This document shows, one piece after another, positions 17,773-26,233 of a stretch of 62,309 nucleotides of DNA. Position numbers and translations under genes: made by a program. The stretch is from CF-161 sp035259145 (GTDB lineage Bacteria; Chloroflexota; Dormibacteria; Dormibacterales; Dormibacteraceae), in NCBI GenBank assembly GCA_035259145.1, contig DATFWQ010000135.1, forward strand, positions 1 to 62,309, given 5' to 3'. The notes beneath the pieces were generated by a model. That model made no database searches. It was not told the DNA's origin and saw only the letters and a program-made list of their open reading frames with translations. Numbering within the stretch: the first letter of the stretch is position 1; every line of letters starts with the position of its first letter.

Positions 17773-19287
17773 GTGGTTGCAAGGGTGCTCAGCTGCCTCC
17801 TCCGCGGTCTCGAAGGCCACCTGGTTGAAATTCAGGTCGACATCTCGAGTGGCCCGGTCGGCTTCGCCCTCGTGGGCCTTGCCAGCGGCTCAGTCCGTGA
17901 AGCGAAGGAGCGTGTCCGCTCCGCCATTCACAATAGCGGGCTCCCGTTTCCTTCCCAGCGCAAGCTGACCGTCAACCTGGCCCCTGCCGAGCTCCGCAAG
18001 GACGGCGCCGGGCTCGATCTCGCCATCGGCGTAGGCATAAGCCTCGCGGCGCTCGGCCTCCCATCCCCTCGCAGCACGGCCTTCCTGGGCGAGCTGGCCC
18101 TCGATGGCGCAGTTCGTCACGTCGACGGTGTCCTGGTGGCTGCCCGTGGCCTGATCCGCCATGGAGTCGGGGCGCTGTTCGTTCCCGAGGCGGACGCCGC
18201 CGAGGCCGCCCTGGCCGGCGGTCTTCGTGTCTACCCTTGCCCAAGCCTGAGCATCGCGATGGCTCACCTGACGGGAGATACTCTGCTCGATCCGTACTCG
18301 GGCAGGGCCCCCGCGCCCGCGGCCGCCGACGCAAGCCCAGAGCACGACCTGGCCGAAGTCCAGGGTCAAGACTCGGCCCGCAGAGCTCTGGAGGTCGCGG
18401 CGTCTGGGGGACACAACCTCCTGATGTATGGCCCCCCGGGCGCTGGCAAGACCATGCTCGCACGCACGCTGCCTGGCCTGCTTCCGCCGCTCGAGTTGCA
18501 GGAGGCGCTGGAGCTGGCGCAGGTCCGCAGTGTGCTGGGTGACCTCACGGCCGGCCGGCCGCTTGAATGGGTGCGCCCCTTCAGGGCCCCGCACCACTCC
18601 GTGTCCCTGGCAGGCCTCATCGGCGGTGGCTCAGGCCTGGCCACGCCCGGGGAGATAAGCAGAGCGCACCACGGAGTGCTGTTTCTGGACGAGCTTGCCG
18701 AGTTTCGGGCCGCCACCCTGCAGGCACTGAGGCAGCCGATGGAGCAGGGCCACATAGTGATCACTCGTCGCAGCGGCTCGGTCGTCTACCCGGCGCGCTT
18801 TCAGCTGGTTGCCGCCACGAACCCGTGCCCGTGCGGCTGGGAGGGCGATTCACAACGCAGCTGCAGGTGCACGCCGGCGTCCGTCGAGGCGTACCAGCGC
18901 ACGTTGTCTGGCCCGCTGCTGGACCGCATCGATCTCCAGGTCGTTGTGGCCAGAACGCCCATGGACGTACTCGGCAGAGAAGCTGTCGGCGAGTCCTCGG
19001 CCGCCGTCCGTGCTCGCGTCGTCGCTGCAAGACAGCTCCAGATCGATCGCCAGAGCACGCTCAATGCAGGGTTGCGGGCGCCTCAGCTCCGGCGGTGGGC
19101 ACCTCTGGACGCGACCGCCCTTTCAGCATTGCGCCGGTGGGCCGGCCAGCGTGGTTTGAGTGCCCGCGGCTTCCACCGAGCCTGGCGTGTTGCACGCACT
19201 ATCGCGGATCTCGACACGGGGGGACCGGTCCGCGAGCACCACGTCATGGAGGCGTTGGGGTACCGCCTTGTCGAACGAGCTGCCTGA
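17773..19287 (+). CDS. yifB: YifB/ComM family Mg-chelatase-like AAA+ ATPase
   Basis: ComM-type helicase that promotes branch migration during natural transformation. The start GTG 17773 gives MVARVLSCLLRGLEG, matching the family opening, and follows a leaderless promoter. The N-terminal LonC-like domain carries VEIQVDISSG and VNLAPAELRKDGAGLDLAI. The AAA+ module has Walker A GPPGAGKTMLART and Walker B GVLFLDELAEF, then the zinc-like NPCPCG segment with later cysteines. The C-terminal lid ends at HVMEALGYR. With dprA immediately downstream, this is a transformation/recombination pair. Confidence 0.94.
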   Translation: MVARVLSCLLRGLEGHLVEIQVDISSGPVGFALVGLASGSVREAKERVRSAIHNSGLPFPSQRKLTVNLAPAELRKDGAGLDLAIGVGISLAALGLPSPRSTAFLGELALDGAVRHVDGVLVAARGLIRHGVGALFVPEADAAEAALAGGLRVYPCPSLSIAMAHLTGDTLLDPYSGRAPAPAAADASPEHDLAEVQGQDSARRALEVAASGGHNLLMYGPPGAGKTMLARTLPGLLPPLELQEALELAQVRSVLGDLTAGRPLEWVRPFRAPHHSVSLAGLIGGGSGLATPGEISRAHHGVLFLDELAEFRAATLQALRQPMEQGHIVITRRSGSVVYPARFQLVAATNPCPCGWEGDSQRSCRCTPASVEAYQRTLSGPLLDRIDLQVVVARTPMDVLGREAVGESSAAVRARVVAARQLQIDRQSTLNAGLRAPQLRRWAPLDATALSALRRWAGQRGLSARGFHRAWRVARTIADLDTGGPVREHHVMEALGYRLVERAA

Positions 19288-20110
19288 GCTGAGAGTTCGA
19301 GGGCGCTGGCCGCCGCCCTGCTGTCCGAAGGTGGCGATCGTGGGTGCGCGCCGTCCCACGCCATACGGCGAGGCTGTGGCCGAGCGCCTCGCCACCGATC
19401 TTGCGCACGCCGGCGTGGCCGTGGTCAGCGGCCTCGCGGTCGGTGTCGACGCGGCTGCGCACGAGGGCGCGCTCATTGGTGAGGGCTGCACGATCGCTGT
19501 TCTCGGCACCGGGGTTGACGTCATCTACCCCGCTGCAAACACAGACCTGGCGGCCCGTATTGTCGCGGGTGGCGGCGCACTCGTGAGTCAGTTTCCGGAC
19601 GGCACCGGCCCGAAGCGGGATCACTTCCCTAGGCGGAACTGGACGATGGCTGCGCTCGCTGACCTCGTGGTAGTGGTGGAGGCCGCTGAGGGCTCGGGCG
19701 CGCTGATCACGGCCGAGGCTGGCCTTGCCCAGGGCAAGGCGGTCATGGCGGTCCCGGGCAGCGTGTTCTCCCCCCTCAGCGTGGGGTGCCATCAGCTCCT
19801 ACGTGACGGCGCGGGACTTGTTCAGAACGCTCGCGACGTGCTTGGCGAGCTCAACGGGCTTACGGCGGTGCTGGACGACCCCCTGACGCCGCCTGACCGC
19901 CTCGCGGTCGAGGGAGAGGCACCCAGAGGGCGGGACGGCCTGCTGCGACACCTGTCAGACGCTTATCCTGTCGAGCCGGGTGACCTGGCCCGCCGTTTGG
20001 GGCTTGCATTCCCCGACGTGGTCGCTAGACTGACCCGACTTGAACTCGAAGGGAAGGCCCGCAGGATGGGGGCCGGTTACCTTAGAGTGCGCGGCCGCGG
20101 AATGACTTGA
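19268..20110 (+). CDS. dprA: DNA-processing protein DprA, lacking the N-terminal SAM domain
   Basis: Binds incoming single-stranded DNA and loads RecA. The Rossmann domain is complete: AIVGARRPTPYGEAVAERL, SGLAVGVDAAAHEGAL, LGTGVDVIYP, HFPRRNW, and GSGALITAEAGLAQGKAVMA. A C-terminal winged helix follows (DLARRLGLAFPDVVARLTRL). With TTG 19268 the protein has about 280 residues and only some 18 before the Rossmann fold, so the usual N-terminal SAM/HhH domain is absent. Start lies within the end of yifB, giving a 20-base overlap. Confidence 0.92.
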   Translation: MSNELPELRVRGRWPPPCCPKVAIVGARRPTPYGEAVAERLATDLAHAGVAVVSGLAVGVDAAAHEGALIGEGCTIAVLGTGVDVIYPAANTDLAARIVAGGGALVSQFPDGTGPKRDHFPRRNWTMAALADLVVVVEAAEGSGALITAEAGLAQGKAVMAVPGSVFSPLSVGCHQLLRDGAGLVQNARDVLGELNGLTAVLDDPLTPPDRLAVEGEAPRGRDGLLRHLSDAYPVEPGDLARRLGLAFPDVVARLTRLELEGKARRMGAGYLRVRGRGMT

Positions 20111-20135
20111 CCGGCACGGGGGTATTCAGAGCGCT

Positions 20136-22400
20136 GTGGCAGAACGACTGATCATCGTTGAGTCGCCCGCCAAGGCGAGGACGCTCAAGCGTTTCCTTGG
20201 AGAGCGCTTCGACGTTCGCGCCTCGATGGGCCACGTCCGCGATCTCCCGGAGCGGGAGCTCGCCGTTGACGTCGAACAGGGCTTCCAGCCCCGCTACGAG
20301 GTGGTCGACAGCCGCAAGCAGACCATCACTGACCTGCGGAAGGCGGTGAAGAGCCGAGATGAGGTGATCCTGGCCTCGGACCCCGATCGAGAGGGAGAGG
20401 CGATAGCCTGGCATCTGGCAGAGGTACTTCGCCTGCGCCATCCCAAGCGCATCGAGTTCCACGAGATCACGAACGACGCGGTCCGCCGCGCGCTGAGCCA
20501 CCCGAGGGAGATCGACATGCGGCTGGTCAACGCCCAGCAGGCACGTCGCGTGGTCGACCGCCTGGTGGGCTACCGGCTGAGCCCCTTCCTCTGGAGCAAG
20601 GTGCAGAAGGGCATCGGCGCTGGCCGGGTGCAGTCGGTTGCGCTCCGCCTCGTCGTCGACCGCGAGGAGGAGATCCGCGCCTTCACGCCGGAGGAGTCCT
20701 GGACGGTCGACGCCATCCTGTCACAGCAGGGCGAGGAGCAGCGGTTCAAGGCCCGCCTCGCGCGCAGGCTGGCGGAGCTGGACGTGAAGCTCGAGCTCAA
20801 GACCGAGGCCGACGCTCAGGCCGCAATCGCCGAGCTGGAAGGCGCCGAATACCGCGTCGTCGCCATCGAACAGAAGCGCAGAAGCAAGAACGCGCCGCCG
20901 CCGTACATAACGTCCACGCTTCAACAGGACGCGTCCAGCCGCCTCCGCTACTCACCAAAAAAGACGATGCGCCTGGCGCAGGACCTGTACGAAGGCATCG
21001 AGCTGGGCAGTGAAGGCGCGACCGGCTTGATCACCTACATGCGAACCGACTCGACGCGGATCTCGGCTGAAGCCGACGCGAAGGTCCAGGGCTGGATCAA
21101 GAGCAACCTGGGAGATCGCTACCTGGGCAAGCCTCGTCCGGAGAAAGCGCGGCCGGGCGCCCAGGATGCACACGAGGCGATCCGGCCCACCGACCCCAAC
21201 CGGCGCCCCGAAGACATCCGTCAGCACCTGACGCCTGACCAGTTCCGTGTCTACGAGCTGATCTGGCGCAGGTTCGTGGCCAGCCGAATGGCGGCAGCGC
21301 AGTATGCGGGGACGACGGTCGACATCGAGGCCGGCGCCTTCGGACTGCGGGCGACCGGCTCCGTGTTGACGTTCGATGGCTTCTACCGGATCTGGGAGCG
21401 CGACGACGAGCGCGAAGAGCAGCTTCCCGACCTGCATGAGGGGGAGATCCTGGACTTCCACGGCCTGGTGCCAGAGCAGCACTTCACGCAGCCGCCTCCA
21501 CGCTACACCGAGGCGACGCTCATCAACGAGCTGGAGAAGCGGGGCATTGGCCGGCCCTCGACCTACGCAACGATCGTGGCCACGATCCAGGACCACAGCT
21601 ACGTGGATCAGCGCGAGCGCCGCTTGCACCCGACGCAGCTGGGCGAGGCCGTCAATTCGATAATGGTCGGGCACTTCCAGGACATCGTCGACGACCGATA
21701 TACGGCGGCCATGGAGGAGCGCCTCGACGAGGTCGAGCAGGGCAGGGTCGAGTGGGTGCCAGTGGTGGGAGACTTCTACGTCCCGCTCGAGCGCATGTTG
21801 AGCGCGGCGGCCGAGGCGATGCCTGCCGAGACGGGCGAGGAATGCCCGGAATGCCACGAGGGCCAGCTGGTCCTCAAGGCTAGCCGCTACGGGCCCTTCA
21901 AAGGCTGCTCACGCTATCCAGCCTGCCGCTACCGGCAGGCGGTTCTGCCCAACGGCGAGCCGGACAAGCCGCAGCTGCTGGACGACACCTGCCCCGAGTG
22001 TGGTCGCCAGCTGCAGGTGCGGCGCGGGCGTTATGGGGAATTCGTCGGCTGTTCGGGCTACCCGGACTGCAGGTACGTGCGGCGGGACCAGCAACGGTCC
22101 GAGCCGGTGCCGACCGGCGAGGTGTGCCCGGAATGCGGCCAGGGCCAGCTGGTCGAGCGGCAGGGCCGGTACGGGCCTTTCCGGTCGTGCAGCCGCTACC
22201 CCGACTGTAAGTATCGCGTTGCCAGGCCGCGAGAGGGCCGGCCGGTGGTCGTGTCAAAGCGGCTCGACGAGCCTTGCCCGGTCTGCGGCAAGCCGATGGT
22301 GGAGCGCCAGGGCCGGTATGGCCCGTTCAAGTCATGCAGCGACTACCCGCGCTGCAAGGGCCCGCAGCGTGCTGGACGGGCCGCCAAAGCCACCGCCTGA
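20136..22400 (+). CDS. topA: DNA topoisomerase I with four C-terminal zinc ribbons
   Basis: Relaxes negative supercoils. The 754-residue enzyme begins at GTG 20136 with LIIVESPAKARTLKRFLG. The Toprim site is SDPDREGEAIAWHL and the catalytic tyrosine is Tyr301 in GLITYMRTDSTRIS. Four Cys4 ribbons occupy the last 160 residues: CPECHEGQL..., CPECGRQLQ..., CPECGQGQL..., and CPVCGKPM..., each with a GRYGPF-like centre. Bacterial enzymes usually have none to three, or divergent ones, so four intact ribbons is on the high side. It follows dprA after 25 bases. Confidence 0.97.
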   Translation: MAERLIIVESPAKARTLKRFLGERFDVRASMGHVRDLPERELAVDVEQGFQPRYEVVDSRKQTITDLRKAVKSRDEVILASDPDREGEAIAWHLAEVLRLRHPKRIEFHEITNDAVRRALSHPREIDMRLVNAQQARRVVDRLVGYRLSPFLWSKVQKGIGAGRVQSVALRLVVDREEEIRAFTPEESWTVDAILSQQGEEQRFKARLARRLAELDVKLELKTEADAQAAIAELEGAEYRVVAIEQKRRSKNAPPPYITSTLQQDASSRLRYSPKKTMRLAQDLYEGIELGSEGATGLITYMRTDSTRISAEADAKVQGWIKSNLGDRYLGKPRPEKARPGAQDAHEAIRPTDPNRRPEDIRQHLTPDQFRVYELIWRRFVASRMAAAQYAGTTVDIEAGAFGLRATGSVLTFDGFYRIWERDDEREEQLPDLHEGEILDFHGLVPEQHFTQPPPRYTEATLINELEKRGIGRPSTYATIVATIQDHSYVDQRERRLHPTQLGEAVNSIMVGHFQDIVDDRYTAAMEERLDEVEQGRVEWVPVVGDFYVPLERMLSAAAEAMPAETGEECPECHEGQLVLKASRYGPFKGCSRYPACRYRQAVLPNGEPDKPQLLDDTCPECGRQLQVRRGRYGEFVGCSGYPDCRYVRRDQQRSEPVPTGEVCPECGQGQLVERQGRYGPFRSCSRYPDCKYRVARPREGRPVVVSKRLDEPCPVCGKPMVERQGRYGPFKSCSDYPRCKGPQRAGRAAKATA

Positions 22401-22465
22401 GCACACGCAACCGCCAGTTGCGACCCGCAGAGGCACATTCGCCGGCGGGTGCACCGAACTGCTCA

Positions 22466-22499
22466 GCGCTGCAGCGCGGGCCCCCCTCACGGACGTGAG
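22466..22499. terminator. palindromes after topA
   Basis: GCGCTGCAGCGC (a 12-bp palindrome near 22466-22477) and CTCACG-GA-CGTGAG (22486-22499) lie between topA and the rpsB promoter. No U tract follows, so a termination role is only positional. Confidence 0.3.
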
Positions 22500-22511
22500 T
22501 CCAAGTGCGGG

Positions 22512-22539
22512 TTTGGTCTGGCCCCGCCGGCGGTACAAT
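22512..22539 (+). promoter_or_regulatory. rpsB-tsf promoter
   Basis: TTTGGT (22512-22517), 16-base spacer, TACAAT (22534-22539). This -10 box is near consensus and stands out in GC-rich surroundings. It predicts a leader of about 100 bases before rpsB. Confidence 0.6.
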
Positions 22540-22547
22540 CCGATTGC

Positions 22548-22610
22548 CGGCGTGGGACCGCCACGCCGAGTAACGCACGCCCGGAGCCCCACCCTGTCCC
22601 GTACAGCGGG
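22548..22610 (+). promoter_or_regulatory. structured rpsB leader
   Basis: In the predicted leader, CGGCGTGG (22548-22555), loop GACCG, CCACGCCG (22561-22568) is a perfect 8-bp hairpin directly after the likely transcription start. A second small stem is CCCG (22598-22601) with CGGG (22607-22610). Leaders of rpsB-tsf operons commonly bind S2 for feedback control; that role here is inference. Confidence 0.45.
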
Positions 22611-22647
22611 CCGAGCGCCGGGCGGAGGTCCAACAGGGAGGTAATAG

Positions 22648-23493
22648 ATGTCACAGGTCACGTTGAAACAGCTGCTCGAGGCGGGTGTCCACTTCGGCCA
22701 CCAGACGAGCCGGTGGAACCCGAAGATGAAGCCCTACATCTTCACCGCTCGCAACGGCATTCACATCATCGACCTGCAGAAGACCGTCAGACTGCTCGAC
22801 GACGCGCTGGTCTTCGTGAAGAACGTCGCCGAATCCGGCCGGCCGGTCCTGTTCGTGGGCACCAAGAAGCAGGCTCAGGAGACCATCCAGACCGAGGCTG
22901 CGCGCTGCGGCATGTTCTTCGTCAACCGGCGCTGGATGGGCGGCATGCTGACCAACTTCACCACGGTCAAGAAGCGCATCGAGCGGCTGCAGGAGCTGCG
23001 CAGGATGCAGCAGGCCGGCCAGTTCGAGCTGCTGCCGAAGAAGGAAGCCAAGAAGCTCCAGGACGAGCTCGACAGGCTGATGTACCACTTCGACGGCATC
23101 GCCGACATGCGCCGGCTGCCTGGCGCCGTCTACGTGGTCGACCCGCGCAAGGAGCACATCTCGGTCACAGAGGCCAACCGGCTGGGTATCCCGGTCGTAG
23201 CGATCACGGACTCCAACTGCGACCCCGACCTGATCCAGTACGTCATCCCCGGCAACGACGACGCCATCAGAGCCGTCAAGCTCCTGACCGGCAAGATGGC
23301 CGACGCCTGCCTGGAAGGCCGGCAGGTGGCTATGGAGCGCGGTGAGCAGCTGCCACCAATGGAGGAGCGCGAGTTCCTGGAGACGCCGCGCTACGACCTG
23401 ATCGAGGAGTACCTGGAGGACGAGGAAGACTACCTGCCTGACGTGTCCGAGGACGAGTTCCTCGGCCGGGATGCGGACGAGGAGGCTCGGTAG
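22648..23493 (+). CDS. rpsB: 30S ribosomal protein uS2
   Basis: Small-subunit protein needed for S1 binding. Recognised by LLEAGVHFGHQTSRWNPKM, then YIFTARNGIHIIDLQKT, FFVNRRWMGGMLTNF, and RRLPGAVYVVDPRKE. The 281 residues include a 40-residue acidic tail (EDEEDYLPDVSEDEFLGR) beyond the core. GGGAGG precedes ATG 22648. The stop overlaps the tsf start. Confidence 0.97.
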   Translation: MSQVTLKQLLEAGVHFGHQTSRWNPKMKPYIFTARNGIHIIDLQKTVRLLDDALVFVKNVAESGRPVLFVGTKKQAQETIQTEAARCGMFFVNRRWMGGMLTNFTTVKKRIERLQELRRMQQAGQFELLPKKEAKKLQDELDRLMYHFDGIADMRRLPGAVYVVDPRKEHISVTEANRLGIPVVAITDSNCDPDLIQYVIPGNDDAIRAVKLLTGKMADACLEGRQVAMERGEQLPPMEEREFLETPRYDLIEEYLEDEEDYLPDVSEDEFLGRDADEEAR

Positions 23494-24071
23494 TGTCGGA
23501 GACAAAGGCTGTGTCGGTTGATGCCCTGAAGAGGCTCCGGGAGCTTACCGGCGCCGGCATGATGGACTGCCGCAAGGCGCTGGAGGACAGCGGCGGGGAC
23601 GTGGAGCGGGCCGCCGCTCTCCTGAGGGAGCGGGGCATCGCCGGGGCGGCCAAGCGCTCGGACCGGGAGACGAGCAATGGCGTGGTGGAGGCTTACCTGC
23701 ACCGCACCAGCGAGGACTACCCACCCCAGGTCGGCGCGATGGTGGAAGTCAACTGCGAGAGTGATTTCGTGGCGAAAGGAGACGAGTTCCGGACGCTGGC
23801 CCGCGAGCTGGCGCTTCACATCGCTGGCCGCGCCCCCAGGTGGGTCACCCGGGACCAGGTGCCGGACGAGGCCGTGGACGAGTGGCGAAGGGTCCACCAG
23901 GTCGAAGACGGTGAAGTCGAGGACTTTTACCGCGAGCACGTCCTGCTCGAACAGGCGTTCGTCCGAGACCCGTCCTTCAGCGTCGCGGACCTGATCGCCG
24001 AGACAGGGGCAAGGGTCAAGGAGAACATCACGGTCCGCCGCTTCAGCAGGTTCAGCATCAAAGAGGCGTAG
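23493..24071 (+). CDS. tsf: elongation factor Ts, short form
   Basis: Nucleotide exchange factor for EF-Tu. Motifs: the UBA-like N-terminus LRELTGAGMMDCRKALEDSG and the core VEVNCESDFVAKGDEFR. At 192 residues it is the short, Thermus-like form with one core subdomain rather than the 280-residue form. GTG 23493 shares its G with the rpsB stop TAG. Confidence 0.96.
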   Translation: MSETKAVSVDALKRLRELTGAGMMDCRKALEDSGGDVERAAALLRERGIAGAAKRSDRETSNGVVEAYLHRTSEDYPPQVGAMVEVNCESDFVAKGDEFRTLARELALHIAGRAPRWVTRDQVPDEAVDEWRRVHQVEDGEVEDFYREHVLLEQAFVRDPSFSVADLIAETGARVKENITVRRFSRFSIKEA

Positions 24072-24072
24072 G

Positions 24073-24798
24073 TTGGACTCGAGGCCGCGCTACCGCAGAA
24101 TCCTGCTGAAGCTCAGCGGTGAAGCGCTCGGTGGCGACAAGGACTACGGCATCGACTTCGACGTCGTGCGCAAGATCGCGCGGCAGGTCAAGCGCGTCCA
24201 CGATCTGGGCGTCGAGATCGCAATGGTGGTCGGCGGCGGCAACATATTTCGGGGCCGAGATGTCGCCGACAGGGGCTTCGACCGGGCCACCGGCGACTAC
24301 ATGGGCATGCTGGGCACCGTGATCAACGCGCTGGCGCTTCAGGACGGACTGGAGAAGCTGGGGCTGCCCGCCCGGACCATGTCCGCGGTCCAGATGAACC
24401 AGGTAGCCGAGCCCTACATCCGCCGCCGCGCCGTTCGCCATCTCGAAAAAGGCCGGGTCGTGATTCTGGCTGGTGGCAATGGCAACCCGTACTTCACCAC
24501 CGACACCACCGCCGCCCTGCGGGCGGTGGAACTCGAGACCGACGTGGTGATGAAGGCAACCAAGGTCGACGGCGTGTACACTGCCGACCCGGTCCGCGAT
24601 CCTACCGCTACCAAGTTCCAGCGGCTGGACTATCTCGAAGTGTTGAATCGGGGCATTGAGGTTATGGACAGCACGGCGCTTACGCTCTGCATGGACAACG
24701 GCATGCCGATCGTGGTGTTCGACCTGCTCAAGGAGGGAAACATGGAGCGGGTGGTAAGCGGCGACCCGATCGGGACCCTGGTGGCGACCGGCTCATGA
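24073..24798 (+). CDS. pyrH: uridylate kinase
   Basis: Phosphorylates UMP to UDP; hexameric amino-acid-kinase fold. Motifs over 241 residues: ILLKLSGEALGG, AMVVGGGNIFRG, YMGMLGTVINALALQDGLE, GNPYFTTDTTAALRA, TKVDGVYTADP and DSTALTLCMDNGMPIVVFDL. TTG start one base after the tsf stop. ATGA overlap with frr. Order rpsB-tsf-pyrH-frr is the standard one. Confidence 0.97.
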   Translation: MDSRPRYRRILLKLSGEALGGDKDYGIDFDVVRKIARQVKRVHDLGVEIAMVVGGGNIFRGRDVADRGFDRATGDYMGMLGTVINALALQDGLEKLGLPARTMSAVQMNQVAEPYIRRRAVRHLEKGRVVILAGGNGNPYFTTDTTAALRAVELETDVVMKATKVDGVYTADPVRDPTATKFQRLDYLEVLNRGIEVMDSTALTLCMDNGMPIVVFDLLKEGNMERVVSGDPIGTLVATGS

Positions 24799-25355
24799 GC
24801 ATCGACGGGATCCTGAAGGAAGCCGAGTCCAAGATGGATCGGTCGGTCGAGCACCTCGAGCACGGGCTCGCCACCATCCGTACGGGCCGAGCCAACCCGG
24901 CGTTGATCGAACGGGTCATGGTGACCTATTACGGGACACCGACGCAGCTCAACCAGCTGGCTCAGATCAGTGCTCCCGAGGCGCGGCTTCTGGTCGTCCA
25001 GGTGTACGACCGGGGGCAGATGGGTACCGTCGAAAAGGCCATCCGCGACGCGGGAGTGGGCCTCAATCCCTCGAACGACGGACAGGTCATCAGAGTCCCG
25101 ATCCCACCCCTGACCGAGGAGCGCCGTCGGGAATACGTGAAGATGGTCAGGCAGCGCGCCGAGGAAGCCCGCGTTGCGGTACGCAACGTGCGGCGCGACG
25201 AGCTGCATCGCGTCCACCAGCAGGAGCGGGCTGGCGAAATCCCTGAAGATACGGCCAAGCGCGCCGGTGACCAGCTGCAGAAGATCACTGACGCCCACAC
25301 GCAGAAGATCGACGCGATAGCCGGCCGTAAGGAAGCCGAGGTGTTAGAGGTCTGA
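24795..25355 (+). CDS. frr: ribosome recycling factor
   Basis: Splits post-termination ribosomes with EF-G. The 186 residues show the family landmarks RTGRANPALIERVMVTYYG, QLNQLAQISAPEARLLVVQ, and VRVPIPPLTEERRREYVK-like core (here RVPIPPLTEERRREYVKMV). The gene is complete and ends before a repeat-rich gap that separates it from uppS. Confidence 0.97.
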   Translation: MSIDGILKEAESKMDRSVEHLEHGLATIRTGRANPALIERVMVTYYGTPTQLNQLAQISAPEARLLVVQVYDRGQMGTVEKAIRDAGVGLNPSNDGQVIRVPIPPLTEERRREYVKMVRQRAEEARVAVRNVRRDELHRVHQQERAGEIPEDTAKRAGDQLQKITDAHTQKIDAIAGRKEAEVLEV

Positions 25356-25389
25356 ACCCCCTGAGTCGCCTCTCCAGTGGACCCTCACT

Positions 25390-25457
25390 GCGAAGCAGCC
25401 TTCGCGGGGACCACGGGGGGCCCACCGACGAGGACACAGCACGAAGCCGGCTTCGTG
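25390..25457. repeat. pair of CGAAG/CTTCG hairpins between frr and uppS
   Basis: GCGAAG-CAGC-CTTCGC (25390-25405) followed by CGGGGACCA, and CACGAAGCC/GGCTTCGTG, an 18-bp perfect palindrome (25440-25457) followed by GGGG. Very similar units occur at 41395-41418 and 44002-44029. The first differs from the 41 kb copy at only one base in the stem-loop centre. This looks like a dispersed palindromic intergenic repeat. Confidence 0.7.
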
Positions 25458-25549
25458 GGGCCACCGCTGGAGATGGAGAGCCGCGATGGGATCGATCACC
25501 GGGCACGCCGCCGCCACCTGGAGAGGGCCCCAGTCACGTCGGCATCATC

Positions 25550-26233
25550 ATGGATGGCAACGGGCGCTGGGCACGACAGCGGGGGCGTCCGCACTCCTTC
25601 GGCCATCGGGCCGGTGTCAAGGCGATCAAGCGGGTCATGTACGGCTGCGAGGACCTCGGGATCGAGGTCCTGAGCGTCTACACGTTCTCTACCGAAAACT
25701 GGGCTCGACCGCGCACCGAGGTTCGATACCTCATGCGGCTCTTTCACGAGGCGTTCCGCCGTGAGCTGGACGAGATCCATGAGCGAGGCATTCGGGTGCT
25801 CGTCAGCGGTCGGCTCTCTGAGCTCTCGCGGCCGATGCAGCGACACATCGATGAGGCTCAGGTGAGGACCGCAGGCAACCGGCATGGCGTCCTGAACGTC
25901 TGCCTGAATTACGGTGGTCGCGCTGAGCTCGTGGACGCGGTCCGATCTCTGATCGCGTCAGGGGTTCCCGCTGAGGACGTCGACGAGCAGACGCTGGCCG
26001 CTCACCTATACCATCCTGAACTGCCAGACCCAGACCTCATCATCCGGACCGCAGGTGAGAGCCGGATCAGCAACTTTCTGCTCTGGCAGTCCGCTTACAC
26101 CGAAATACACGTTACGAATACGCTGTGGCCGGATTTCGACATCCCCGACCTGAGGCGAGCAGTCCAGGACTACCGGAGCAGGACTCGCCGCTTCGGAGCG
26201 CGCCCCGGCGAGGAGATAGCGCTCGTCAGGTGA
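25550..26233 (+). CDS. uppS: isoprenyl (undecaprenyl) diphosphate synthase, start unresolved
   Basis: Cis-prenyltransferase making the C55 lipid carrier for peptidoglycan. Conserved: MDGNGRWARQRG with catalytic Asp, FGHRAGVKAIKRV, VYTFSTENWARP, LNYGGRAELVDA, DLIIRTAGESRISNFLLWQS. The family strand before the catalytic Asp, HVGII, is encoded just upstream in the same frame (25535-25549), yet no ATG, GTG or TTG exists there; the only in-frame CTG is 25388, inside the hairpin repeat. ATG 25550 keeps the Asp but loses that strand. Either a non-standard start, a long N-terminal extension or a sequence error is involved. The gene ends overlapping cdsA. Confidence 0.85.
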   Translation: MDGNGRWARQRGRPHSFGHRAGVKAIKRVMYGCEDLGIEVLSVYTFSTENWARPRTEVRYLMRLFHEAFRRELDEIHERGIRVLVSGRLSELSRPMQRHIDEAQVRTAGNRHGVLNVCLNYGGRAELVDAVRSLIASGVPAEDVDEQTLAAHLYHPELPDPDLIIRTAGESRISNFLLWQSAYTEIHVTNTLWPDFDIPDLRRAVQDYRSRTRRFGARPGEEIALVR

